NCBI GenBank assembly: GCA_949752735.1
Contig: OX457038.1
Coordinates: 65,151,337 to 65,215,336 of the forward strand
DNA from: Lumbricus terrestris
Taxonomy: Eukaryota; Annelida; Clitellata; Crassiclitellata; Lumbricidae
DNA length: 64,000 nucleotides
Reading direction: 5' to 3'
In this document: positions 37,726 through 49,528 of the stretch, one piece after another
How positions within the stretch are numbered: position 1 is the first letter of the stretch
Layout: each line of letters starts with the position of its first letter
Translations under genes and position numbers: made by a program
Notes under the pieces: model-generated
Seen by the model: the letters and a program-made list of their open reading frames with translations, nothing else
Told to the model about the DNA's origin: nothing
Database searches by the model: none

Positions 37726-38175
37726 TGCCGGCAAAAGACAATACGTGTACCTGGAACAATAAAGGAGAGCCTATCAAGTGCAATTCAACAATCGAACAAT
37801 ATTTCCTTGTCGCTTGCTTGACATGACAATGCACTTTCCACTCGTCTGGACTCGAATCGCAGACACAACAAAAGACGACTGGGGAACCAGTGCAGCTGAT
37901 CATTAAACTGTTAAAGCATAATTTACTCATTAGGAATCATTTCTAGCTCAGGTAAAATCATTCCTGCCTTCGTTGAAACGTGAAAACATAAATTGGGAAA
38001 CTGAAATCAGTTGTTGAAAACTTAAATAAAATGCTATGAACTTGTTAATGATCATTAAAAAAGAGTTGTAAGTTGTAAGTTCGCTGCAAGTTAAATTCCG
38101 ATATTCTGCATTCTGTAACTTTTCTTTCCGTGTGCTACAAGTCTCAAAGTGTGCGATCAAGAAGTCGAAGTGCGA

Positions 38176-39522
38176 TCAAGAAGTCGGAGCAGCAACACGC
38201 GAGTGAAGTCTTTGGTGAAGTAGAGTCCAAGCTTTCTCAACCTAAAACAGAATCATCATTTTGAATGTATATGGCACAAACACCAACATAAGTATGTCAC
38301 AGCTATCAAAATAAGTGACTTAGCTCAGGACATATTTTCTTTAATACAAGTCACTGATGTTTTAAACGGGTCTAACCATGTACACAATGTTATTTAAAGA
38401 TTCCTAAAGGTGCTACATAAATGCTCTAACACACAAAGAGATATATACTTCATTATTTTCTGGACGATGAATTCAGAATAATTCAAGATTTAAGATACAC
38501 TCTCAACTGCCAGTACGCATGTCCATCAATCTACACCATTGATTGACAGATCACAGGTAAAGAAAAGGGCAACGTATAGCTTTTCTCATATGGATAACCT
38601 TTCATATACATGTAAAACAAAAGCTGAGCAAGTCATCTGTCTCCTTTGTTCCACAAGCACCTCAAGGTTACTGCACTTGAATGAGGGTTCTCCTTGCTAA
38701 GTCGGGAGCAAGCACAACTTCAAGGAGAAACACATCAGTTGTGCTCCAGACAAGTTTCTCCTTGACGTTGTGCTTTACAAATTCACATCTATGTTAAGTT
38801 ACGTGGAGGATAAAAGGAATACAAAGTAATTAGAATGTGACAACCATGTCTACCTTATCTCTCAGGTGTCAGCAAAAGACACTTTTGTCTGGTCTTATCT
38901 TTCTCACTAAGTGCCCACGGTCATTGACTGTTCAGAAGGTAGCACAATATGTTCTATTGTAACAATTTGACCTATCAACTTATCAACTTATGCAGCTCCT
39001 TTTCACCTGTTTCTGAGTGACCTCTGGTGCCCAGAAAGTGCAGAGAACGACGTTCGCGCGTGACACCCGGTTCTCATTCGACATCTGCGAGTTGAGTCTC
39101 TGTTGCGCTTGTTCATCCGTCAAGTGATTTCTGTCAACCAATCGCTTCACGGCCTTCAAAAGAAGAACGTTAGACAATATCATCAGACATTTTTATCAGG
39201 CATCTTAATCTCATATCAATAATTAATTCGTTAATCAATTCATTCATTAATTTATTCATTTATTCATTCATTCAACGTTTTTTAAACACCACTTTAAATG
39301 CACATGGATGTAGAGTCAATGGAAGCAGCTGAACTCAACAGTAAATTGTTTCAGATTAACAAAGACTGATTTCTGTTGCAGTGATGATGAAGACAATGAA
39401 GATTTCACAATGATGACGATGATGAGTAGGAGCGCCGCTTGTGGCTGCTAGCGGGTGCCGAGTTCTGTCTTAGGCGCCCTTGTAGCGGTATGGCCGCGTT
39501 ACGGCGCCATATAAATTGTCGC

Positions 39523-39555
<33 letters not shown>

Positions 39556-42500
39556 GATGACAAGGATGAGGCGACTACGATGACAATAATTATTACGATG
39601 ATGACACTGATGACAAAATCAATCGTGACATTGATGATGCTGATAATTGTTAGAAGAATGACAGTTGGAGATGCTGAACGAGTTGAGAAGCGGAATATGC
39701 TACTGACTTCGTTCGGTGGAATGACGGTTGTCCAGACTTCATCGACCATCGCATCCCATCCCGCTTCCAAGAGAACGGCCGCATCCAGAACAACAACCTC
39801 CGTACCTTAAACAAATGAAGCCACATTAACACTTAGCAAGGAAAACCATTTAACAAAATAATAACTAAGAAAACCAGATACGCTTGAATCACACAATAAA
39901 TGGACTAAGGTCGAACAGGTTACAAACTGACTCCTCTGTACCATACAAATGTATCACTGAAATATGAATTCTGACAAATAATGATAATTATAATGAATAA
40001 TATGGATTAAATATATAATTCCACAACATTACAAAACCCTCACAATGATAGAAAAAAACAGAAAATTTTATCAGTGCTTTTAATCACATGCCACAGTACA
40101 ACATCCATCACCCACACATTAATTGCAAAATGCCATCAAAACAAATGCTATCATTAAATCAGTATTTGAAACGCAAAACAAGATAATCACCAACCTCTGT
40201 TGTAGTTTCAAAGCCCTGTGGATGGCAACTTACCTTTTTTTAAGGACTACAGTGCAAATGTGCTGTTTATCTTTAGTTGTACGGATTGCTCTCTATTGCT
40301 TTTGTGCAAAAAGTGCACTCAAAGCACATCTCCTGAGAGCACGTTCCTGCTTATATAGCAAACCAAAATTTCATGTGCAATATAAAATCAAGCAAGCGTG
40401 GATTTCAAAACCTATGAATTTTAACGTCTGAAATGAATTGCAACCTTTATCGGCCAACGCCTTCACTTCTTCGGCCGCCAGTTGAGCAATCGCCGGCCAA
40501 ACGATTTCATTCAGTCGGGTCATCTGGTCCTGACAACAGTCAAACAGTTCACATCTCAACCATTTACCAACCAAAGTGTAGCAAATGGTATGGGAAATCC
40601 TATATACACAGACGGCAAAAGGTTAACAAGTTCCATGCATTGTAGGACAATTACGGTAAATGAAAAAACAGGTAACACTTCCACAATTTCAACAACTATA
40701 AACAACAAGGAATAAATGAGACAGGAAATAATGATAAACGACGTGACACAGCACCAAAAGCATGTATACACGGAAGGTGGAAATATAGCTCAATGGCAAA
40801 GTACTTACTGAAGGCAAAGACAAATCTCAAGTACCTATAAGATATCATATGGCGCATAATTCAGTGACTGCACAAGATGTTCTGAGAAGCTTAATCAAGA
40901 TGCCACACGTACATCAAAAAAGAGCAACAGGGTGACATGACCAGAACCTAAGGCTTCAGAAATTAGTCCGTAATAAGACTGTTTCTGTGGAATGTCCCTC
41001 TCCTCAAGGTTTTTTAAAGGAATTTGTAGAACTGCACAATCCCGTAACCCCGATGGCAGCCTTTCCCCAGTCGAATTTTTGTTATGACCAGTTTTTTTAG
41101 TCTTTCGGCCAAAATTTTAGGAAAGTATACTATTTTCACTACTTTAAAAACTGATTACCTTTTCCCTTTTTTAAAGTCCTTCTTTCACATTAATTTCCAA
41201 AAAATGTGTTTTTTTACACTGCATGCCCCTTTTTTCCCATACCATCCTCCGTGGTAAATTACTTCAATATCGTAACAATGGCCCTTTTTTTACTAATTTT
41301 CACTGCACGTAAGTACTTCTGAAAATTGACAAATCCATTTACAATCGCACATTTTGTCCACAACTGCATGCTAAAAAAAGTTGACTACTGCATATACATA
41401 GGTTTTTTTTCCAATCAAATCAAATCAAATTTATTGGATTTATTGGGTTGTTAATCATCAATAAAAATAAAGGCAAAGCATCTGTAATATACCTATACCT
41501 AATAATATATATCTATCTGATAGGCTAAGTACCTATAAGGTGGATATTTATGGTAAAATACACATAAGGCAAGATGATATAGCACTCATCAAAGATAATA
41601 AAGTGGTAAAATATCTGCCTAGGGTAAATCCAAATATACTTGAGGGGGAAAATAATAAAAATCAAGTGACAGATATGGCAGTGAAACCCCTTGAAACAGC
41701 AAACTCTTGATGACCTACTTTACTGGCAAAGACCTTCGAACCAAGGATCTTTCGGTCAATGGATCCTTTTGAATCGACGATGTCTTTACCAAATGCTTCA
41801 ACGACTCTTTCAAAAGTTGGACTCCCCGGCAGGTAGGATCGATGACCTTGTGAAGAAATAAATACCAGCAACATACACGATGAATTGAGAATGCATCCTC
41901 TAACCATTTGCTACTATCTTTATACAGCATTGTTCAATTCAAAACTTAAGACTCATAGATCTGCTTCGACTTGCTTAGATAGCTTAACTTCAACCTTGCA
42001 AAACTAAGAATCAGTCGTTCGACTGTTGCGACTGCATCTTTCACGAAATAAACAAATATTGATTCATTCTCCTTTGCATAACCTATCTGATTAAGACTGG
42101 ACTTCTCCAGTGTAATAATACTTTTTAAACCACAGTTTCATCTAAAGTTGCATTGATTGTTTAATGCCCTCTGCATTCTGACGAAAGTCGTTTAATTAGA
42201 GTCATAGAATTTACAAGAGCTTTCTAATTTACTTCCTAATTTACTTCCTATCGACAACAAATTTCTTTGCAGAAAGTAGAAACCCCCATTAGAAATTTTG
42301 CAAATCGTAAAGGCGCAATTTGCTCTTTCTATATTAACCTGCAAGCATGAATACTGCTAAAATTTATCCAAATCAAGTACGAAAAATGACAGCATCATCA
42401 TTAGCCTAGTATATAAAAATAAAATAGACCTTCTTAAATTATTCTTTATGTAATTTATGTAATGTTCTACACTCATCCTAAGACAAATTCAATAGACATG

Positions 42501-45500
42501 GACAAAGACAATTTTAGACATATTTTACTCAATTTGATGAATTGCTTAATTTGTACCTGATAAAAACGGATGACAACTTTACGAGAAAGGCAAAAAGAAC
42601 TGGATTGGACACATACTAAGAGGAGACTCCCTTGTGAGAGATATCATAGGAGGGAGATTGGAGGGAACAAGAAAGAGAGGAAGACCGAGGCAGATGATTC
42701 TGGGATGCATGATGTCTGAAGGATACAGCGCACTGAAGAGCGAAGAGAAGAATGGCGTCATTGGAAGTTAGAACTTGCCGAGGGGCAGAGAACTTAAAGA
42801 AGAAAAACAGTGTGTCTATCAGTTTTCTCACAAATAAACGAATATATTAACTGCATTCCAAACAGTACAATCCTCATGTTGGCTAATGAAAAGAGCGCCA
42901 TCATCAAGCAACAGTGAGTCTGCTTATGAATGAGCGATCAACAACTGATCCCGTATCAGAATTGTCTTACCCAAAGCATCACAGTCAATGATTCCTGCTC
43001 CCAACTTCTCCAGTCTCTTTCCAATCGAAGACTTTCCGCTGGCCGTTCCACCCGTCAATCCAATCACAAATGGCTTTCTCTCATATGACCCCTGAACCTG
43101 TCACCATTAGCAAGAGAAACTCCTCATTAATGCATTCAGTCATTCTCTCATTCCAGCTTATAATGTTTCTTATCATTTAGATTTCTCAATCTCTACATCT
43201 ATATATATGTATATACATAACACAGCAGAGAAATAATTTTTTTAAACCACTACTTAACAAAACAATTACCACCATTGAGCTCTCAAAAGTTCTGAAGACT
43301 TGGTTAGTGGTTACCCCATTACTTAATTAGCCAAAAATCGTCTGCCTCCCTCCCTGCTTGCCTCCAACCATTTAACTTGTATGGAAAATCCAGCACTGGC
43401 TAGAAGACATGTTTTCTTCTGTACCAATACAATTTGTTTTAAATGCAGTTTTCTCCATCAAAGTTCATACAATGAAGTGTTTTCTGCATATTTTTCAAAT
43501 ATGTTATATTAATGTGTTTGTCAGACAGTATGAACACGTTGTCTAGTTAAGTTACATTGTGTAAAGGTTGTGTATGATATGCTCCAAGGAATAAAATGTT
43601 TTGTCATCATTGTCATCATCCAGATATCAAAAACAAACCACAAGTATAATTTTTGACCTTGGGACTTCTTAGCGATGTGCCCAGGAGTCGGATCCGTGTA
43701 GTAGAGGAGCTGACTTTCTCCTCCTCTTCAGACGAATGTCCCAAATCCTCAACAAGTTCAATAACGTCGAGCTCCAACTCTAGCATCTTCTGTAATTCAA
43801 CCAGTGTTTAATGCCGTTTTTGTTAAAAACATCAATAGAGTCCAAATCTCTATATGATTTAGTTTGCCAAAGAAGTAAATGTGATCTGTTTCACATAGCC
43901 GATAGGAGTACCACAATGTGATCCAACTTACATAGCATGGTCAGTATGCTACATTTAATTGCCAAGAGGAATAACAAACTGTGACATTTTGAATGTCACA
44001 ACAAGGAGAAACCTGACCATGCTTCACCTAGCTACCAGTCAATGGCAGTCACTGACTTACTTTATGAAGTACCTGTTACTAGGGAATAGGCAGGTAGACA
44101 TTTTCCATCGAATACTCAATCTGAGTATTTGGGGTACTATTTTCTGGATTTTGAACGAATCAAGTACCTTTGATTCCATATGCAAAGCTTCAAATTGTTG
44201 TGTAATAAGAAACAATCAAGATAAATTTTGGTAGTGTAATGACTATCTAATACAATTCTCATTTTAAAAATTAAACATTCAATGAAACTGCCTTATATCG
44301 TGATTTTCTGGCGAATTATAAACACAACCGCATAGTCTTTTCATTTTCTGACAAATCACAAATGAAACAGGATAGCCTTCTCTAAGAGCAACATAAAAAT
44401 CAAAAAAATCAAATTAAATGCTTCGGCTCGAAAAGAATAACCGACTGCTGGCGGGTTGCGGTGATGTAGTGGGTATGTTCGTCGCCTTGCGGCCAGAGGG
44501 TTGCAGGTTCGAATCCATCTCAAATCGCCTTGTAGGGACCTTGGGCAAGTCCTTCACTCGCAATGGCTCAGCGCTTTGGCGTGAAACTCCTATTTAGTGT
44601 CCGTGCTGTAGTCGGGAGTGCTTCTGAGTAGAGACCTTGAAGGGACGCTATGACAAGTGCACATACATGCATACATAGGAAAATGACGATGAAGGAACCT
44701 GAGCCTTTCGTTTGGCATTGATGAGTTCCCAGCCACGGATTGTCTCCCGACTAACGACAAGGCACTGCAGACTACAATCAGTCGTTGACGGACCGTAAAT
44801 GTCGGTGATTGGAACGACTCGATAGTTGATGCTCGGCTTAACGTCCAAGACAAAGTCAGAGACGACACCAATGCGATCGGATGTTGACTGCATCAACTCT
44901 GACAATATCTTACCTAATAAAAGCAATGCAATTTCAAATCATAGGCGACTGCAGTTATCTTTGCAGGAGAGGGCAAAACACGATGGTCACGGTCAATTCT
45001 TTTAATGAGCTTCACAAATGCAAAGCAGACGATCAACGACATTTATTTATTTTATCATAAAGTTTCATAAATGCAAATTTCTCAGTATCACTTTTTGTTT
45101 AGCGCTCTCTTGCAAAGAAATTTGCTAAAAAACAAAAAGTTGCAGTTCACAAAACAAGTGTCAGCTTTCCAAGTGACCCTCTTTCTCCTATGTGCGGGTG
45201 CCATGTTTTAAAACTTTACCGACCGGATACTTGCAGTAAATGGTAAAATAGCCATTGGAAATAGTATTGGAAATTTTATACCTTCGGTCGGTTAAGGGTT
45301 AAGTGGGAATTCTACAACATTTGAAAGATTTTTCTAGATTTATCCATTTATTATTGTAATTACATCTAAGGGTTAAGTGGGAATTCTACAACATTTGAAA
45401 GACTTTTATAGATTTATCTATTTATTATTGTAATTACATCTATTTATTATTTTAATTACAAGTGCCAATCGAGTGCCTGAAGAGAAATATCCAGGAAAAC

Positions 45501-46348
45501 TTCAGAAGTGCTTCTGAGTTCTGACCTGACAATGAAAGGCCACGATTACAGACAATGGTCTGAAACTGCTGTGAAAATATAAGCCAGAAATAAAATGTTT
45601 CTATTAATATTATTATATAACAGGCCTTTCATACGTATTCAGCATCAAATAAAAAGGGTATTTCCATAAATATATAAAGTTACATCATTGTGGTTTCTCA
45701 GTTAATAATGAAAAAGTTGAGAGAAAACTAACGCTTGTTCATATTGCCATCAGTCACTCCAACCGTCAATGTCTTATCGCACAAAAGACATCCTTCGCTC
45801 AGCAGTATCTTGTGTCCCACGTGCAGACGATCAAATGTTCCCCCAAGAACAACAGCATCGTACGTTTCAACCTCCTCACGTGCTGCCTTCACCGCTTGCA
45901 ACTCGCTCACAACTAAATCCCCTAAACCCTGCAAGACCTTAGTCTCACCGGCCGTGCTAGGAAACATGGCTGCTGCATAAGATCGCAATTTCTGATGTCG
46001 ATCAGGGCTGAAATCAGTGAGGATAACATCATATCCATGATGCAGCTGATGCGGCTTCAAGCTGGAAATTGGATGATTCGATATGTTCGAGAGGAAAAAT
46101 CGAACGTCTAAAGACTTCACGGAATGACTGGCACTAGTGTAGAAGTCGATGATGTAGCTACGAACTCCTTGGATCAGGGGAACACTTGATGCGATGTTCT
46201 GCATGTCGGTGAAATCGACATCGTCATTTACCAGATGAACGTAGAGGGTCTTCTGAATCACTTGGCTGCACCGCTGTATAATGGATGACGGGCTGATTCG
46301 GTGCAGAGCGTTTGAGGCACGCAGCACAAGCAAACCGTTTTGAAACAT
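38176..46348 (-). CDS. COASY: Bifunctional coenzyme A synthase (PPAT/DPCK), complete, nine exons
   Basis: Catalyses the last two steps of CoA synthesis: phosphopantetheine adenylyltransferase, then dephospho-CoA kinase. Exons (minus strand): 46348-45733, 44913-44699, 43789-43658, 43097-42971, 41846-41719, 40529-40445, 39805-39708, 39153-39007, 38241-38176. All have GT donors, AG acceptors and matching phases, giving 1,614 bp and 537 residues; human COASY has 564. The start MFQNGLLVL aligns with the human start. The N-terminal domain is followed by the PPAT domain with [11 protein letters not shown] (canonical HxGH), an ending like [11 protein letters not shown], then the kinase P-loop GGTASGKSS and [21 protein letters not shown] and SQMSNENR segments. 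The order and spacing match animal COASY throughout. Start 14 codons upstream (46390) is possible but less likely. In animals the enzyme is mitochondria-associated. Confidence 0.97.
39425..39560 (+). mobile_element. Retroelement 3' tail plus (ATT)n in COASY intron 7
   Basis: Contains GGCGCCCTTGTAGCGG through GGCGCCATATAAATTG, the same tail as at 30808-30860, then ATT repeats. Only the tail inserted. It is antisense to COASY. Confidence 0.75.
41405..41440. repeat. (CAAAT)n short repeat in COASY intron 5
   Basis: Three to four TCAAA/CAAAT units, a kind of end common on retroelement 3' termini. Nothing upstream is recognised. Confidence 0.4.
42589..42771 (+). mobile_element. LINE ORF2 C-terminal fragment in COASY intron 4
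   Basis: Open frame [17 protein letters not shown], then [13 protein letters not shown] and a stop after about 60 codons. W-x-G-H-I-x-R, R-D-I-I-x-G-x-x-E-G and R-G-R-P-R are typical of the C-terminal end of non-LTR reverse transcriptases. Antisense to COASY. Confidence 0.85.
44450..44678 (+). mobile_element. tRNA-derived SINE, copy 2, in COASY intron 2
   Basis: A-box-like GATGTAGTGGG (44463-44473), B box GGTTCGAATCC (44506-44516), core TAGGGACCTTGGGCAAGTCC and the shared tail (GTGCTTCTGAGTAG, CTTGAAGGGACGCTATG). Its right end lies about 20 bp from the donor of COASY exon 2. Same family as 30282-30499. Confidence 0.85.
45296..45443. repeat. 74-bp tandem duplication in COASY intron 1
   Basis: Two units start at 45296 and 45370, each beginning GGGTTAAGTGGGAATTCTAC and ending in ATTGTAATTACATC, with a few differences. 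A third partial ATTTATTATT motif follows. Confidence 0.9.
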
Positions 46349-47795
46349 GGCTTCAACAGAAATACAAATCCAACCGTCACAGAACAACACAACCAGACAC
46401 CGAACTGATGAAATTTAATCGCTGCTAGAATTCCATTTTTCAATAATTTTTCAATCAGATTAAAAATATGGCGCACCTATGTTCAGGTTAATTTCAAGTT
46501 AGTCAGACAAATTTTAGACAGCTGGCCTAATAAAGATAAGACAATGAAAAACGTAAACAGTTGGTGCTCAATAATATGAATCTGTTGTAGCAGAGAAACC
46601 TAAATCCTTCCCTGGCATCAGGATCAAAAGTTTATGGCAATCGCATGAAAAAGATTCCTGAAAGTGTGGCATATTGATTCAATAAAGTTCTGCATTACTG
46701 GATTTCGACTTCAAGTGCAATCATAATAATAATAATAATAATCTAATTTAAAACTGACACAGCACAGTACTACTTACGATTACACATCATAACATATACT
46801 AATGTATTAAGCAGAACACGTGTTTTAAAAGAATGAGGATCACTGTGTACATAATCTACATGGATAAAGACTTAGACAGAATCCCATTACATAGTTTCCA
46901 CAGCAGCTGGTTGGTCGAGCGATTACACATGTGCATATAGCACAACAATAAACATTAACATTCTCATCTCGTCAGCTCCTTCCATCAGTCGTCTTTGCAC
47001 CTTTACTACGGAATCACCGTCTATCACACCCTGAATTCTCTCACCTTTTCTGTCACTGCTTTTCAAAAATTCCACATGCACCAGTTATACATTTTATTAT
47101 CTTGCTCTTTGGACGGCCTTTCGACCTTCGATCATACTGTGATCATACGCTGGCTTGATCCATTAATTCATTCAGCCTTCTGTGATTTGCGTTGTCTTCG
47201 ACTAAACATGCTCCTGTCCATGATCTAATTAGCCATGACTTGCTGCTTTCTGTATTACATCACGTTATGCCAAGACACTGTTAAAATAAACGATGATGAA
47301 TTACACCGCAGCATGTGTATTATAGGCTACTTTCGTGCTGTTATTAATCTAATAGAGTGCACCAAAAACAACCAAGGCACCAACAGCAGTTTTATGCAAA
47401 CTAGAAATGCCTACGTGTTGGGCAAGTCTTCCTTTAACGAAAATGCATGCATTCGGTAATAACGGAATAATTCCGTACGACCAAAAGTATTGTTAAATCT
47501 GGTTAAATCAATGCTTTTCAGTTTGGTTAGTGTTTAGGTTTTTCTTCGTTTACAATTTAACATAGATAAAAGTACCAAGGGAGTAAAGGTCATAGCTCTA
47601 AAAATAGCTTATGCTAGCGCAGGGATTTATGGGAGTTTAGTGGACTCGTAGTCCAGGAAGAGAATATCGAACAGAAAATTTTATAAAACCGCTAAAGGCC
47701 TATAATGCCTAGGCGGCTAGGCCTAATAGTTCAGCAACTTTATTCGACAGAAATCGAACTTCCTCAAATATAGAATAACTTTCATTCAACGATGT
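46349..47795. promoter_or_regulatory. Upstream region of COASY
   Basis: Presumed 5' UTR and promoter of COASY (minus strand) followed by plain intergenic DNA with a short (AAT)n run (46729-46743). No coding similarity in the ORFs at 46995-47459. Confidence 0.35.
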
Positions 47796-47897
47796 TGACA
47801 TCATCAGCATCATCGTCACATCATCAGCATCATCGTCATATCGTCATCGTCATCATCATCATCATCGTCATCGTCATCGCCGTCGTCGTCGTCGTCA
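47796..47897. repeat. (TCA/TCG)n microsatellite, split by a hAT element
   Basis: ATC, TCA and TCG repeats. The array resumes at 49061 (CCACTGTCGTCAACTCGTCATCATCATC), so the hAT element at 47906-49060 landed inside it. Confidence 0.85.
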
Positions 47898-47905
47898 CCA
47901 CTGTC

Positions 47906-49060
47906 CAGGGCCGGATTAAGGCATGTTCGACATGTTCGGCCGAACAGGGGCCCCCACACTTTAGGGGGCCCCCACACATGCAATAGGAATTTTCATCATT
48001 GCTAATTATAATAGTAAACTGAGTTCACAATATATGAAAAATTGTGAAATTATTCAAAAACTAGTGACTTTAGCATCATGCAACTTTTGAACATGTGGGG
48101 GCCCTTATTGCAGTTTTCATTGCCAGGCAGATTGATCTTAAAATCAGTCAGAATTGCTAGTAACAGTTATACGTTTTTTGCTTATTTAAACACTTAATAC
48201 ATCATCTGATCGGAACTCTAGTGCTCTGCTACGCATTATGAGATAGCGTGATAAGAACATTGAGTAGGCCTACTTGCAGTACGCACTCTATTTTTACGAA
48301 TTCAACCAATCTCATAAATTTATATAGAGCTTCAGATTTTTACTCGAAGGCGCTCCCAACGCAGGCGTTGTCAAAAAGAAAAGTTGAGAAGACGAAAGAA
48401 AGAGCCAGCAGAGTCACAGGATGCGAGACAGCCACGGGAAGGCTCGTCGTTGCATGATCACAATAGGCTACTCGACAAAAGAACAAGGAATTCTCCACGA
48501 GCAGCTGAGCGCAATAACGGCTGTCTAGAGAGACATGCACCAGGGTGAAAACTCACATAGATCTATGCAGGATGGAGCTTGAGCCATGGTCTACTACTGG
48601 CATAACCGCGAGAATATATGTTAGTTTGTAAACAGTGTGGGTGCCATGCGCAGCAGGGCAAATCAGGCAAAAAAATTAATGCCCTGTTAAGAACCATTTG
48701 CCCTAGCCGTTATTCTGCCGCAGGTCTACCCGAAATTTTCATAGCCAAGAATTTATTTGGGCATAAAATCGCTTCTGCACTGTGTCTGTTTGCTTGTACG
48801 AGTGCTGTGCGCTGGTCAGGAGAATGACTGACCATGAATCACTTTAATATTCTTAAACCGTAAAAGATATACCGGTTGTTTAACACCATTAAAATACCTG
48901 TTGATAACGTTAAAAATAATATAAGTAATGAATTAATAATAGACGAATGTTGATTAGTTGAATATAACACGTTTTGTGAGTCATTTTTTCGTGCTTCTGT
49001 AAGGTTTGGGTCCCCACAGTTTTACCGAACAGGGCCCCCACATTTGTTAATCCGGCCCTG
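47906..49060. mobile_element. hAT-type element (1,155 bp) with 8-bp duplication
   Basis: Ends CAGGGCCGGATTAAGG and TTAATCCGGCCCTG. The flanking duplication CCACTGTC is perfect (47898-47905, 49061-49068). A second pair of sub-terminal GGGGCCCCCACA motifs lies inside. The 69-codon ORFs at 48248 and 48618 show no transposase motif, so it is non-autonomous or a deletion derivative. Confidence 0.92.
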
Positions 49061-49154
49061 CCACTGTCGTCAACTCGTCATCATCATCTTGAAGTTGACG
49101 GCTTATAGAGTTATAGTACAGGGTTGATTCTGTTTTCTATCGTAGGCCTGCGTT

Positions 49155-49520
49155 CAAGGGCGGATACAGGAATTTTCGAAGGGGGGGGGCAAAATTTTTG
49201 GTCTTGTGAGACAGGAGAAAATTTTGTTAGTCATCGACCAATTTTCCGGGAAAAAATACCATTTCATCCGCCGAAAAAACTGATGACCTTTTTTTTTTTT
49301 AGTAGTCATCGACCAATTTTTCGGGAAACATCCGCCGCTGAATCGACGGGGGGGGCCAAGTCCCGTGTGATTTTGTAATGGGGGGGCCTGATGTCCTGTT
49401 TTTCTCTCCTGCTACATTTATTTAATGGCTTGTTGAAACCAAATGAGGGGGGGCCACGTCCCATGCAATTTTTAAATGGGGGGGGGCCATGGCCGGATTG
49501 GCCCCCTGGATCCGCCCCTG
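49155..49520. mobile_element. hAT-type MITE (366 bp) with 8-bp duplication
   Basis: Ends CAAGGGCGGATACAGG and CCTGGATCCGCCCCTG. The duplication CCTGCGTT is perfect (49147-49154, 49521-49528). The interior is rich in G-runs, and a CATCGACCAATTTTCCGGG segment occurs twice. Confidence 0.92.
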
Positions 49521-49528
49521 CCTGCGTT

